Of a stretch of DNA of 64,000 nt, positions 10,956 to 23,600 are shown one piece after another; the stretch's first letter is position 1; every line of letters starts with the position of its first letter. The notes beneath the pieces are model-generated. The model was given only the letters and a program-made list of their open reading frames with translations. It had not been told where the DNA came from and made no database searches. The position numbers and the translations under genes were made by a program. Origin of the DNA: Ashinkailepas kermadecensis (Eukaryota > Arthropoda > Thecostraca > Neolepadidae); the NCBI GenBank assembly GCA_034440615.1, contig JAOTOM010005059.1, forward strand, positions 127,501 to 191,500, read 5' to 3'.

Positions 10956-12854
10956 AGACTTGACGTGACTTGGCCGGACAGCACCCGGGGCTTGCATACC
11001 TGACTTGAACGTAATGAGTTACCTGAAATGTCCGTTTTTTGACGGCGTCTGTGTGCGAAATAGCACGGCGGGCATGTGGCCGCACCTGCAAGGTAGGCGC
11101 AACACACTCCACGGCCCACGACCATCACGGCCGTGACGGTCGTCAGTGTTACAGAGCGAGGTGTCGGGTGTCGCCATCGTTTAAAATTCGTCCGCCCTCG
11201 CACCGGCTATAGCCCACAGAAGCGACTTTATTGAATAACTGAAAACTGCCCACTCGATATTCATAATCTGTGGAAGCACTGGCATCAAGGCTAACGAAAA
11301 ACGTTTATAAAGTTGTTTCGGGAATCATGAAATAAAAAATCAAAAATAACGCTTCCCATGTATTCCATAGCAAAATTCAGTCTGCTCAAGAAACAACTTG
11401 GAAGTTGATGCTCTTAGAAGTAGAAAACAATACCTAACGTAATATCGTGCTGATCCATCTGAGAAAGCTTTGAACCAATTTAATTGATGCCATGAAATAT
11501 GACGAAACTGAACTACAATCACCCATACATATTTCGCGTTATTTTGAAGCCAATGTCATGGAAACGTCCTGTCGACGATTGTTATTTTCACGCTTCGACG
11601 TCAGGTCAAACCAAACATAACGACAAATTTCTTGGACTTCATTCGCCTCTTCCCCTCTACGAAAAGAAATAAAATTTCAGAACACTCGTGTTCACATCGA
11701 TAGTAAAATATTTACAAGCAGGATATAACGAAACTTGCATCACATGTGGCCGGTACCTCGATCGTAAGGTCAACACCCCTTAGTTTTTACACCTTGCATT
11801 TGTTTTACACGGACCGATTTCGTTGCATTCGGTGGCAAACGACAGAGGTCAACAAGATGAGCTTGCTAGTCGGTTATTGTGCTTTGGAAAAAAAACTATT
11901 ATTAATATCTCTGTTCTTCGACATTTGCCGGTTTTTTTCGGTACACCCTCCGTTTCCTCCAAAAGACGCAGGAGCTAATGTCATTGTGACTTCACCCATG
12001 CCCGACCGAAAGCAAGTTTCGTTTTTGGTCACAAGCTGTGGAATTGATGGCCACGAATATCCTTAAATTCCTTCCAAAATCCTGCCCATAAAACGTCAAT
12101 TTCAACCAAACTAAGTGATCTCAGAAGCGCATGCAATGCGGCCTCAAGGGGTAGCCCAAAGCTTCCAAAGGAGGGAGCTGTCCCTGGCCGTGCACTTTTC
12201 CACTGGAAAAATCGCCCCCCCCACCCCTATGCGGTTATGGTTACAGGGAGGGATCAGGCTACAGACGACACATAACATCGATGGAGTCGGTGTGGGGAGG
12301 GAGAAATGCATGTACTTGTTGTGCATCTCTGAGGCATGGGGTAACCTCAATTGGATTGCATGTGAAACTTAGAACTGTCCGGAAGTTGAAGTTGAACTTC
12401 ACAACACAAAACTAGGTAAAGAATGCTCCTGAACAATTGATCGCCGCAAAACATCGCGTGCGTTATCCAGCAGGCCTTCCGCAGATATGTCGCGAATATT
12501 GCGGATGGCTAATATCAGTCAAGAATCAAAGTTCCGAATCGTTAATTGAGAATCGGCACGTTGTAATGTGTGTGCACAGACCTGTGATAACGAGTCGCGT
12601 TCAGCTGGTGGGTGCATCAGGAAAGGCGCAAGCCAAACAGCACGGGCCGACACACACTTGACACAGGCGACACATGTGACCACCGAGTGCCCAACCCGAG
12701 CACGGCTCCAACACGGCTCTGACGCCCAGCCAACTGGCCGGCCCACATCAACAGTGACCCCGGTCGACTGGTGACTCAAAATCGACTAGTGCTCTACGCA
12801 ACACTGGCAGACAAACTCCAAATGAGTCCGGCTGCGTCATGATCTGCAGATCGT

Positions 12855-14245
12855 GGCCGACAGCCGGTGGTAGTGGCCGACAGCCGGTGGTAGTGGCCAC
12901 AGCCGGTAGTAGTGGCCGTCAGCCGGTGGGAGCGGCCGACAGCCGGTGGTAGTGGCCGTCAGCCGGTGGTAGTGGCCGTCAGCCGGTGGTAGTGGCCGTC
13001 AGCCGGTGGGAGCGGCCGACAGTCGGTGGCAGTGGCGTCCGTCGGTGATAGTGGACGTCCGTCGGTGGTAGACGGTTGGGTCCGACAGTGTGGTGGCCGC
13101 CCGTCGGTGGTAGTGGCCGTCAGCCGGTGGTAGTGGCCGTCAGCCGGTGGTAGTGGCCGTCAGCCGGTGGGAGCGGCCGACAGTCGGTGGCAGTGGCGTC
13201 CGTCGGTGATAGTGGACGTCCGTCGGTGGTAGCAACGGTTGCGGTCCGACAGTCGTGGTGGCCGCCCGTCGGTGGTAGTGGCCGTCAGCCGGTGGTAGTG
13301 GCCGTCAGCCGGTGGTAGTGGCCGTCAGCCGGTGGGAGGGCCGACAGTCGGTGGCAGTGGCGTCCGTCGGTGATAGTGGACGTCCGTCGGTGGTAGCAAC
13401 GGTTGCGGTCCGACAGTCGTGGTGGCCGCCCGTCGGTGGTAGTGGCCGTCAGCCGGTGGTAGTGGCCGTCAGCCGGTGGTAGTGGCCGTCAGCCGGTGGT
13501 AGTGGCCGTCAGCCGGTGGGAGCGGCCGACAGTCGGTGGCAGTGGCGTCCGTCGGTGATAGTGGACGTCCGTCGGTGGTAGCAGCGGTTGCGGTCCGACA
13601 GTCGTGGTGGCCGCCCGTCGGTGGTAGTGGCCGTCAGCCGGTGGTAGTGGCCGTCAGCCGGTGGGAGCGGCCGACAGTCGGTGGCAGTGGCGTCCGTCGG
13701 TGATAGTGGACGTCCGTCGGTGGTAGCAACGGTTGCGGTCCGACAGTCGTGGTGGCCGCCCGTCGGTGGTAGTGGCCGTCAGCCGGTGGTAGTGGCCGTC
13801 AGCCGGTGGTAGTGGCCGTCAGCCGGTGGGAGCGGCCGACAGTCGGTGGCAGTGGCGTCCGTCGGTGATAGTGGACGTCCGTCGGTGGTAGCAACGGTTG
13901 CGGTCCGACAGTCGTGGTGGCCGCCCGTCGGTGGTAGTGGCCGTCAGCCGGTGGTAGTGACCGTCAACTGGTGGAAGCGACCATCGTAGTACGGCAGTGG
14001 CTGTGACCGTCCGTCGGTGGTAGTGGCCGTCAGCCAGTGGTAGTGACCGTCAGCCGGTGGGAGCGACCATCGTAGTACGGCAGTGGTCGTGACCGTCCGT
14101 CGGTGGTAGTGGCAGTCAGCCGGTGGTAGTGACCGTCAGCCGGTGGGAGCGACCACCGTAGTACGGCAGTGGTAGTGGCCGTCAGCCGGTGGTAGTGACC
14201 GTCAGCTGGTGGCAGCGACCATCGTAGTACGGCAGTGGCTGTGAC
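12855..14245. repeat. GC-rich minisatellite, 20-22-bp units in a higher-order repeat of about 160 bp
   Basis: The basic unit is AGTGGCCGTCAGCCGGTGGT. A longer block beginning GGCAGTGGCGTCCGTCGGTG recurs near 13028, 13188, 13351, 13538, 13681 and 13846, so spacing is 143-187 bp depending on how many basic units are included. The right end (13950-14245) uses a third arrangement with GCGACCATCGTAGTACGGCA. It lies just beyond the ACBD3 stop codon. Confidence 0.95.
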
Positions 14246-14528
14246 CGTCCGATCACATGCCGAATTGCCGACTATAAATCCAGCATAAAGCCGCCGAAAA
14301 ACCGTCGGGTATTTCCACCGTGCGGAGCACTCGTGGCGTCACATATTTTGGAAGGCCCGGCGGTAAATAGTATGCACCACTGAGTGTGGTAGACCCAGTA
14401 GTAGATTACCGGCCTGTCAAGCGTGGTAGACTCGGCGGTAGATTACCGGCCTCACCAGTTAGTACACGCGGCAGTACATTGACGAGGTTCACTAAGCTTG
14501 GCAAATCCGACAGAAGGCTGCCAGCAGC

Positions 14529-14612
14529 TCATCGTGTGTAGTAGACACGGTAGTAGAGTGTCTTGGAGCGCCACAGGCTGTAGGAGTTGTCGAACTTCAG
14601 CTGGTACACTCC
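14529..14612 (-). CDS. ACBD3: ACBD3 exon 11, end of GOLD domain and stop
   Basis: The acceptor CCCGCAG precedes GGAGTGTACCAG. The 27 residues begin [17 protein letters not shown] and end YYRVYYTR before TGA, matching the invariant C-terminus of ACBD3. The first codons tie in phase 0 to exon 10 (VYPGQ-GVYQL). Confidence 0.97.
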   Translation of the reverse strand, partial: GVYQLKFDNSYSLWRSKTLYYRVYYTR

Positions 14613-17600
14613 CTGCGGGCGGACGGAGACGGATCAGCTGGGCGCCAGTAATGGGCACGACAGGCCGACCGGTGACAGACGGTGGGCGCCAGTAATGGGC
14701 ACGACAGGCCCACCGGCGACAGACGGTGGGCGGACGGAGACGGATCAGCTGGGCGCCAGTAATGGGACGACAGGCCGACCGGCGACAGACGGTGGGCGGA
14801 CGGAGACGGATCAGCTGGGCGCCAGTAATGGGACGACAGGCCCACCGGCGACAGACGGTGGGCGGACGGAGACGGATCAGCTGGGCGCCAGTAATGGGAC
14901 GACAGGCCGACCGGTGACAGACGGTGGGCGGACGGAGACGGATCAGCTGGGCGCCAGTAATGGGACGACAGGCCCACCGGCGACAGACTGCGGGCGGACG
15001 GAGACGGATCAGCTGGGCGCCAGTAATGGGCACGACAGGCCGATCGGTGACAGACGGTGGGCGGACGGAGACGGATCAGCTGGGCGCCAGTAATGGGACG
15101 ACAGGCCCACCGGCGACAGACTGCGGGCGGACGGAGACGGATCAGCTGGGCGCCAGTAATGGGCACGACAGGCCGATCGGTGACAGACGGTGGGCGGACG
15201 GAGACGGATCAGCTGGGCGCCAGTAATGGGCATGACAGGCCCACCGGCGACAGACGGTGGGCGCCAGTAATGGGCACGACAGGCAGATCGGTGACAGACG
15301 GTGGGCGGACGGAGACGGATCAGCTGGGCGCCAGTAATGGGACGACAGGCCGATCGGTGACAGACGGTGGGCGCCAGTAATGGGCACGACAGGCCCACCG
15401 GCGACAGACGGTGGGCGCCAGTAATGGGCACGACAGGCAGATCGGTGACAGACGGTGGGCGGACGGTCCCAAAATTGGAAGCTAAATCTGAACCCCGACA
15501 ACTGCAAATGACTTTGAATGACCTTGAAGAAATTTCCAACCGAAACTAACAGCATTGAATGTCATTGAAAACACTGCCCTTGAGCAAATGCACACCATTG
15601 GTGTCATATTACATCATACATGAACGATTGGCTCCTACAGCCACAACATCCCAAAAAGCCAACAAGGCACTCCGTGTCTTACTTCATTGCTTTCAGAAGG
15701 TACACATTGGAGGATATTTAAGCCAGCCGTCTGTGCAGGCGTCGTACCACGCTCACGTCCGGTCCGTGCTCCAGTTTCATACGGATCGAGTTGAGATAGT
15801 TCAGCACAAATTCTTGACGTGGCTGAACGCAGTCTCCTTCACAAGCTGCTTCCCACTCGCTGTCGTATGCAAGCTTGCTGCATCATTTTAAAGTGATTAA
15901 GTTAAAGTACGCAGGGTGCAACAAGACCGTAATGTGTACCATGATAGGATTGAATTGCCATTATTGGTAACATCATTATCACTGTCTATGCCTGTGCGAA
16001 TCGTTCGGCAGCTGCCCCTCTTCCACGTGGGTGGTTAGTTTGTTATTTGAGTTTAAAGGGCGCATCGACTGCACGTGGGTGGGTATCGTAAGGGATGACA
16101 TATTGGTAAGAATGCCCCGAGCTGTAAGTGAATATCTCAGAACATTCTCGGGCGCTGATTTTGATCATGACACTATCTGTAGGTTCCGAGCAAGCAAGAA
16201 TCACTGAATATGTGCGTACCCTGTAGTCTACTGATGCCTGCGATTTGGTGTATGAAAACCGTGTGCATTCATTACTTCGTCTATTAAAGGGATTTTCCGT
16301 GGACGATCGAACAAGTAAATACAAATAAAAATACAAAATAGACCGTGCGTGGTGGGAGGCGGGTCAGTGGTGATATACGTCGTGGTGAGAGCATGACAGA
16401 ATCGAGAGTCGGGAAGAAGTGACAGTCGGACAATACTCGATGGGACCGACAAGTCCTGGCCCAGCCGGCACACGAACACTGACTATCCCCGGGCCCGGGT
16501 ACACGTGGGATCCGGCGTACACCTCCTGGTGGCAGTCGCGGCACTACACGTGGGTACTGACCTGGCCAGGGTACACCTCATGGTGGCAGTCGCGGCACTA
16601 CGCGTGGGTACTGACCTGGCCCGGGTACACGTGGGATCCGGCGTACACCTCCTGGTGGCAGTCGCGGCGGTACACAGGGATGACACAGCTGGTCAGCGGC
16701 TGGTCTTCGCGACTCGCTTGCGGACCACGCTCTGGGTCGTCGGCTGGGGGCGATCCCACCGATCAGGTGTCGGCACAGGACGGCCAGACTGTATATACAT
16801 GCTGGCCCACCCGACGCACACCGGGCGATCAGGGAAGGAGCGGGACTACTCCCTCGAGGCATGAAGAACAGCGGGACCAAGGGGAGCACTCATGACATCC
16901 AGGGTTCGTTAGTTAGTTAGTTAGTTATTTGGGCTTTCGGGCGCTTCGACTGCTCTGGTCATATTGCGCCCATAACTCATATGATCATTGAGATACGGTT
17001 AGCAGTTCCAAACGTGACATCCAGGGTTCATTTACTACCAAAGTTTAGTGTCCAAAGTCCAAAGCTTACAATATCCAAGGATCATAACGTCCAAAAAGCG
17101 AAATAAAGTTCAAATGTCTTGGACGGAATGCGTTCATAACGTCCAAAATTCACTTACGTCCAAAAATCACAAATCCAAAAATAGTTCTCAATCGTCCACC
17201 AGAGGAGCCAGTAGAACCTCTGGCGATGAAATCCTGTAGCTAGTTAAGGTAAGGTAAGGTAAGGTAAGGTAAGGTTAGGTTATGTTATAGGTAAGGTAAG
17301 GTTAGGTTATGTCCTATCCATGGGGTTATAAGGCAATTAAGAACTGAGGTGAGATCTTCACTTAAAGTCGTTAAGTAGGGATTTTATTCTGGTTCCTCTA
17401 GCGGACAAGTGGAGAAATATTTTGGACCTTGTGATCCTTGGTAAAATTTTGGGTTATGAACCTCTAATAGTTTTAGAAATTTTTTTTTTTTTTATTTTTA
17501 AATATAAATTTTTTTTATTTTTTACGTGAATGCACTGCGGTGATGATGGTGTCTTTTTCTGGTGACTTCGGTAATTATCGGGCAGTACGGTCATGTTGCC

Positions 17601-20600
17601 GCTTTAAAAGGAATATTTGACAAATCCCAAAGCAGCACAATTCGTTCCGATAAACTATGCAACAAACTGCTTGACAGAAAACTACAATCATCAGCTGGGA
17701 AAAAAAGTGAACGAATCCAACATTATACTCAATGAAAGTGTATTTTGGAAGTTGAAGTGGGAACAGTTCCCTGGCCCAGTCGAGAGGCGGAACAGCGACC
17801 GTTATTGCTCTACATTTCACTTCTGAGCTCTGAAAGCCAACAAGGTTCAGCATTCCTTTTCATCATTCCCCGAACTTCCCGTCATTATCATGATTGGTTT
17901 TCGTACAGCCCGGATCTCCTCGTTGTTCCCCAAGCGATCTATATTCATTTTCCAATCTCTCCAATATTCGGCAGGACCGTAATCACTGTCCCGATCGTCT
18001 CACCGTTCGCAGAATCTTCTTCATCGCCCTCAATCCCAATCTGCCCACTATTTACCAAGGGAGCAATCACTGTTTCGATCATCTCACCGTTCTCCAGGTC
18101 CTCTTCGTCTTCCTCGCTCTCGCTGATATGAATAGTGACTTCGTTGTCGTCGGAGGCACCCCATTCGAAGAAGACTCCGAAGCCCAGATCGTAGCTGTCT
18201 GTGGCGAACTCCCAGAACAGGCACGTGCCGTCCTCGTGGGTGGGAACACGAATCTGGCGAAAGTCCGCGCATGACGTCACTGTTGCCATCCACCTGAGCC
18301 ATTACCACTGTCAGCCCGCACTTGTGTGCAAGCAATACGCAGACAGACTGCTCCCTGGGATGCTCGACAGGGCGGGAACGTATGACGGAGTAAAGTGGAG
18401 GCAGCCCAACTACATACTGCGGCAGGCCGAGGCTGCCAGCACTGTCATAATCTGGCTGCAAAAAACTGGCACAATGTCATGGAAGCTGGCAGGAGCAAAA
18501 GGAGGGGGAAAAGGAGAATTCCCCTTTGTAAAAGAGAGGGAATTTTCGCCACAGGTGTACATGATGAAGACAAGACAGCAATCAAACAAACAAACACAAA
18601 CAAGCAAACAAGCCAACTAAGGTAGCACCAATAAACATGAGAAGTGTTGAAATGAAGGTATTTGAAAGCGGTAAACATTCGTTCGAGTACTTCCATAAAA
18701 GCTCAAAGCGGCATTACTTGAGACGACAGAAAGTCAGCTGTTGTTTAGGCATCGGCTATTTAGCCCCCAGAATGAGTCAGCGGATTTTCCGCCATCTCCG
18801 TCTCTGCATATATCGAAACACAGGTCCCCCGGCCTTAAAAGGTATCTTAAGAGGTGGGTGAAATTAAAGACACTGGATGTTAGCTTACTAACGGCAGCGA
18901 TTCTACGACGGTAGAGGGCAACAATGATCCCGGTAGGTCATGGGTTAACTGCGTTCAGACAGGGACACAAAGCGAAAATTAACGGCAAGTTTTCGCATTT
19001 CCTCCCTGCTGACTGTGAATATCAGCGACCGTGACCATGACCATGACAGTGATGATGACCATCACAGTGACCACGACCGTGACCATATCTGACCACCACA
19101 GTGACCACAACTGACCACCACAGTAACCACAACTGACCACCACAGTGACCACAACTGACCACCACAGTGGCCACCACAGTAACCACAACTGACCACCACA
19201 GTGACCACCAGTGACCACAACTGACCACCAGTGACCATAACTGATCATCACCCACAGTAACCACAGCTGACCACCACAGTGACCACAGCCGGTCACCCAC
19301 TGACCGTCACGGTTTCGCCGTGGCCGACTTTGAGCACGGCGTCGACGCCCTCTGCCCGGATAGCGCCCTTGAACTCGGCCAGGTCCTTGCGCGTCCACAT
19401 GCTGGCCGCTCCGACGTCGGCGGTCGCCTCTGCAGCAGAGACAAGTGGTGAGCACGTCACACGCACCCGTCACGGCACGACGTGACGGTCTGCGGCACGG
19501 CACGGCACGGCACGGCACGTCCACGTGCCGTGCCGTGATGACACGCCGGCCGCCGACACCCGACCGACACCACGGCCGCGCTGTGGACCATCTCTGGACA
19601 GGTGGGCCGCCACCCGCCCTGTCTGGCCGGAGGTCTCTGGATGTTCAGCGGTCTGTGTGTGTCTGTGTGCGTCTGTGTGTGTTTGCATGTGTCTGTGTAT
19701 GTCTGTGTGTGCGTGCGTGCGTGCGAGTGCGTTTGCGCGTTTGTATGTGTGCGCGAGGCTGTGACAATATCGCGCCTGGCAGCCTAACAGGTGGGAGCTT
19801 CGACCCTCTGATATCTTGGCCAATTAGGCTATACGGATACTTTGTTTTGCCTACGGACATAAAGCGACGCGTTGTTACCTGGGAACTAGACACAAGGATG
19901 CACACAGAAGGTGACATCAATCAATGTGCATGGCATCGCCCATGCATGAAGCACTGGTCTTCATCTCTTCCATCCAGACAAATACTTATTACACGCAGGC
20001 TAACAGAGATTATGCAGTTGTTTGCATAGTGAAGCTTGCACACGCTACAGCATTGCCACCCAGTGCACGTGCATCAATTCTGCTTTCCGTCCCCACAGTA
20101 AACAACAAATCGCTGGACAGAGGTGACCTGATGCGTCAACGAATTTATCAACTGATAGTACAGGCTGCTCCTTGGCCTCGCTGATGCAGCTGGTGACTGC
20201 GACTGGACAACGCAAATCTGCTCTGATCTTGAATTTCCGGTCATTCTGGTAAAAAACTAACAAGAAACTCAGTGAAATCTGGCCACTGTCAGATGTGAAA
20301 ATAGCCGGCGACTAAAGTGATCTCATAAACTTAGCAACGAAACTCTTCCATGGCAATGTTAGATGCTGTTTTATCGCATGCGGGTACATTGCAGTGCGTG
20401 CTTTACTGGATCAATTGGCGCACAATGACATCACACAAAACAGCTCGTATGCACGGCACAACGCCACCAAGAAACGAAACGGCGACAAAAGGCGCATGAC
20501 GGAGCCCTTGTGTGGCGCATTTGTGGCGCATGTGTGGCGCAAACGCAGCGTTATTATTGAAGTATCTGAGATGATGGTAGAAAGATGCAAATTCGCTCAG

Positions 20601-23600
20601 GCCAAGTGATAATAATCATTGTAGTGGGTCTCTAGATGGCGACTACCTTTGCTTTTCCTCCCTGAACAAAAAAAAGCATCCAGAAACTTCAAGCAAATTA
20701 TAACCTCCGTATCGCACACACGAGTGCACCGGGTGGGTACCCGGGTATTCCGAGTGCCAACGTCTCCGGCGGCCACACCTGACAGCAGATGGCTCGACCC
20801 ACCGTCAGCATCGGCCGACTCTGTGTCGTCCTCGGCCGACTCCTCCAGCAGCTCGTCCGTCTCGTCGCGGCCGGCCAGCTCCGCCAGCTCCTCCACGTTG
20901 GGCGCACTGCTGCCTGGCGCGCCAATCGCCGCTGCCGACGGAGTATGTCGTCACGCGCCTCGTATTACGTCACGCCCACAGCATGCGGCGACGCACTGGC
21001 GACGCCGCCGTATGGCGCCGCCGTACGCACTGGCCACTCTACTCGGACACATGTGCGTGGCGTTACACACTACTGCAGTCGCTGAAGATGAAGACGAAAC
21101 GGGTGACGCTACGGGAGCACACACGCATCGGGCCAACCAGCTTAGACTAACCAACAATCAAGCGTCAACAACCGCAGCTCAAACATCGCCTATCGGGCCA
21201 ACCAGCTTAGACCAACCAACAACCCAGCGTCAACAACCGAAGCTCAAACATCGCCTATCGAGCCAACCAGCTTAGACTAACCAACAACCAAGCGTCAACA
21301 ACCGCAGCTCAAACATCGCCTATCGGGCCAACCAGCTTAGACTAACCAACAACCCAGCGTCACCAACGGCAGCTCAAAGCTCGCCTTCAGCCGCCCCGCC
21401 AATCAGCTGGTGCAGCGCGGCAGCCACCGTTCGAAGCACGAGTGCGTTCGTCCAGCATCCACGCGGCCCCCTCACGCACACATCCTGCCGCGTATTGATC
21501 AGATCATCCTGTCATCTTACATCCAGATCAACTGATTTATTGGTGTTGAGTATCAGAGAGTTGGCTCCGAATCTCGTGTTCTGAATTTGCGGACGCCCCA
21601 TTCTGTGAACCAGACCACCCAAGGCCCGTTCGTCAATCTCCAGAACCGACTAACTTCGGTGTTAGTTATTTAGTTAGTTATCTGGATTTACGGGTGATTC
21701 GACCAAAAAAGTGATCATGTTGCGTCCATAACGTGTATGCATTAGTCTAGTTCAAATGTTATGACACTGAGTATATAACGTCAAGGCGGATCGCTTTCAA
21801 GTATCAAAATATTCTTCCACTGTGAATTATTTTCACATCATCCGCTAGCTCGCTCTAATATGTCGGTTGGTTATTAGGGTTTTAGGTCGCATCAACTGCA
21901 TTGGTTATACAGCGCCCATTTAATGTCAAGTTCCGTGTATCATTTCCCGTTGTGAAATGCTGGCAAGTAAGCAGGACATGGGCATCGTCAGAATCCCTAA
22001 ACAGCGTGGACAACGATGTTTTCCTTCCCCGCATAGAAGATAATGGTAGTTAGCCGATACGCAGTCAACACAGGGTCATCCCGCCCCTCCGGAGTTGCTG
22101 TTGTCAGGGTTTTGGGGAACATCAACTGTACGGGTTATGCAGCGTCCAATCGCCCCTGGGTTTGCGAGAACACGATGATAACCACGTCGCATTGGATGGC
22201 ATGGACCCAAGGTGCAAACAAGCCAAGGTTGTTCATCAAAATGGACGCTTGGTCCCTCGAGCCCAATATTGAGAAGAAAAAGCCGTTCACGGTTGGTAAA
22301 GGGCGTGAAAGAAGGTAACAATGTAATCAGGGACGGGAGCATTGCGTATGGTTCGATTAGTATAACTGGAACCCTTCATCACCCGTGCCATTTTACCTTT
22401 GGCAGAAGCTTTCAGTGACTCGTCAATGACGGTAGTTGAAATGACATCAAAATATTTCCTCGGATCGACTGGCAAAGGAGAACACTGTCGTCTGCCGATG
22501 GAGGAGATGATGGCGTTTATCGCACTGACCAGAGCGGTTGTAGCCAAGTGGTGTGGTCATTTATCACACTGACCAGATTGGTTGTAGCCAAGTGGTGTGG
22601 TCATTTATCACACTGACCAGAGGTTGTAGCCAAGTGGTGTGGCCGTCTATCACACTGATCAGATTGGTTGTAGCCAAGTGGTGTGGCCGTTTATCGCACT
22701 GACCAGAGAGGTTTTAGCCAAGTGGTGTGGCCGTTTATCACACTGACCAGAGAGGTTGTAGCCAAGTGGTGTGGCCGTTTATCACACGACCTGAGCGGTT
22801 GTAGCCAAGTGGTGTGGCCGTTTATCACACTGCCCAGAGTGGTTGTAGCCAAGTGGTGTGGCCGTTTATCACACGACCTGAGCGGTTGTAGCCAAGTGGT
22901 GTGGTCGTTTATCACACGACCTGAGCGGTTGTAATCAAGTGGGGTATGGTCGTTTATCACACGACCTGAGCGGTTGTAGCCAAATGGTGTGGTCGTTTAT
23001 CACCTGACCAGAGCGGTTGTAATCAAGTGGTGTGGCCGTTTATACACTGCCCAGAGAGGTTGTAGCCAAGTGGTGTGGCCGTTTATCACCTGACCAGAGC
23101 GGTTGTAGCCAAGTGGTGTGGCCGTTTATCACACTGACCAGAGTGGTTGTAGCCAAGTGGTGTGGCCGTTTATCACACTGATCAGATTGGTTGTAGCCAA
23201 GTGGTGTGGCCGTTTATCACACTGCCCAGAGCGGTTGTAGCCAAGTGGTGTGGTCGGGAACCGCCGAGAGGGAGATGGAAGCCAATGCTGAGAGGAGTAT
23301 ACACAGAGTTACCATGAACGTTTTGCGAGTTTGGCAGCCGCAGTAGCGACAGGCCTCGGTTCAAAATTGGCCGGTGTCCGAGGCAGGATCGGAATGACAC
23401 GCAGGGTGGATAATAATGCCTCCATTCGTCCGGGAATTGTTCTCCGAGCAAGTGCCATTCATCGAAGCATCGCATCGAAGCGCAGTTCGAAAGCGCCTGA
23501 AACGTCTGTCGAAAAGTGCGGCGATGGTGGGAGAAGCCCGTCGGTGCAATGCACGTACCAGACTTTGATGGCTGGTCTGACTGGGTAGCCACGGGAGGTC

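Larger units (their letters stand above)
8740..12850. other. intergenic sequence between ALG12 and ACBD3, no gene recognised
   Basis: Apart from the foldback element, the poly-C repeat and the 79-bp array, I see no conserved protein on either strand. Segments at 9393-9700 resemble the AT-rich dispersed repeat of 50-56 kb. Two short GC-rich ORFs (10949-11203 minus, 12437-12779) have no recognisable motif. Confidence 0.5.

Noticed and set aside
14452..15555. Several 100-190-codon ORFs in the 66-bp array
   Set aside because: Frames follow the repeat; the true coding sequence here is only the 84-bp last exon of ACBD3 at the array edge.
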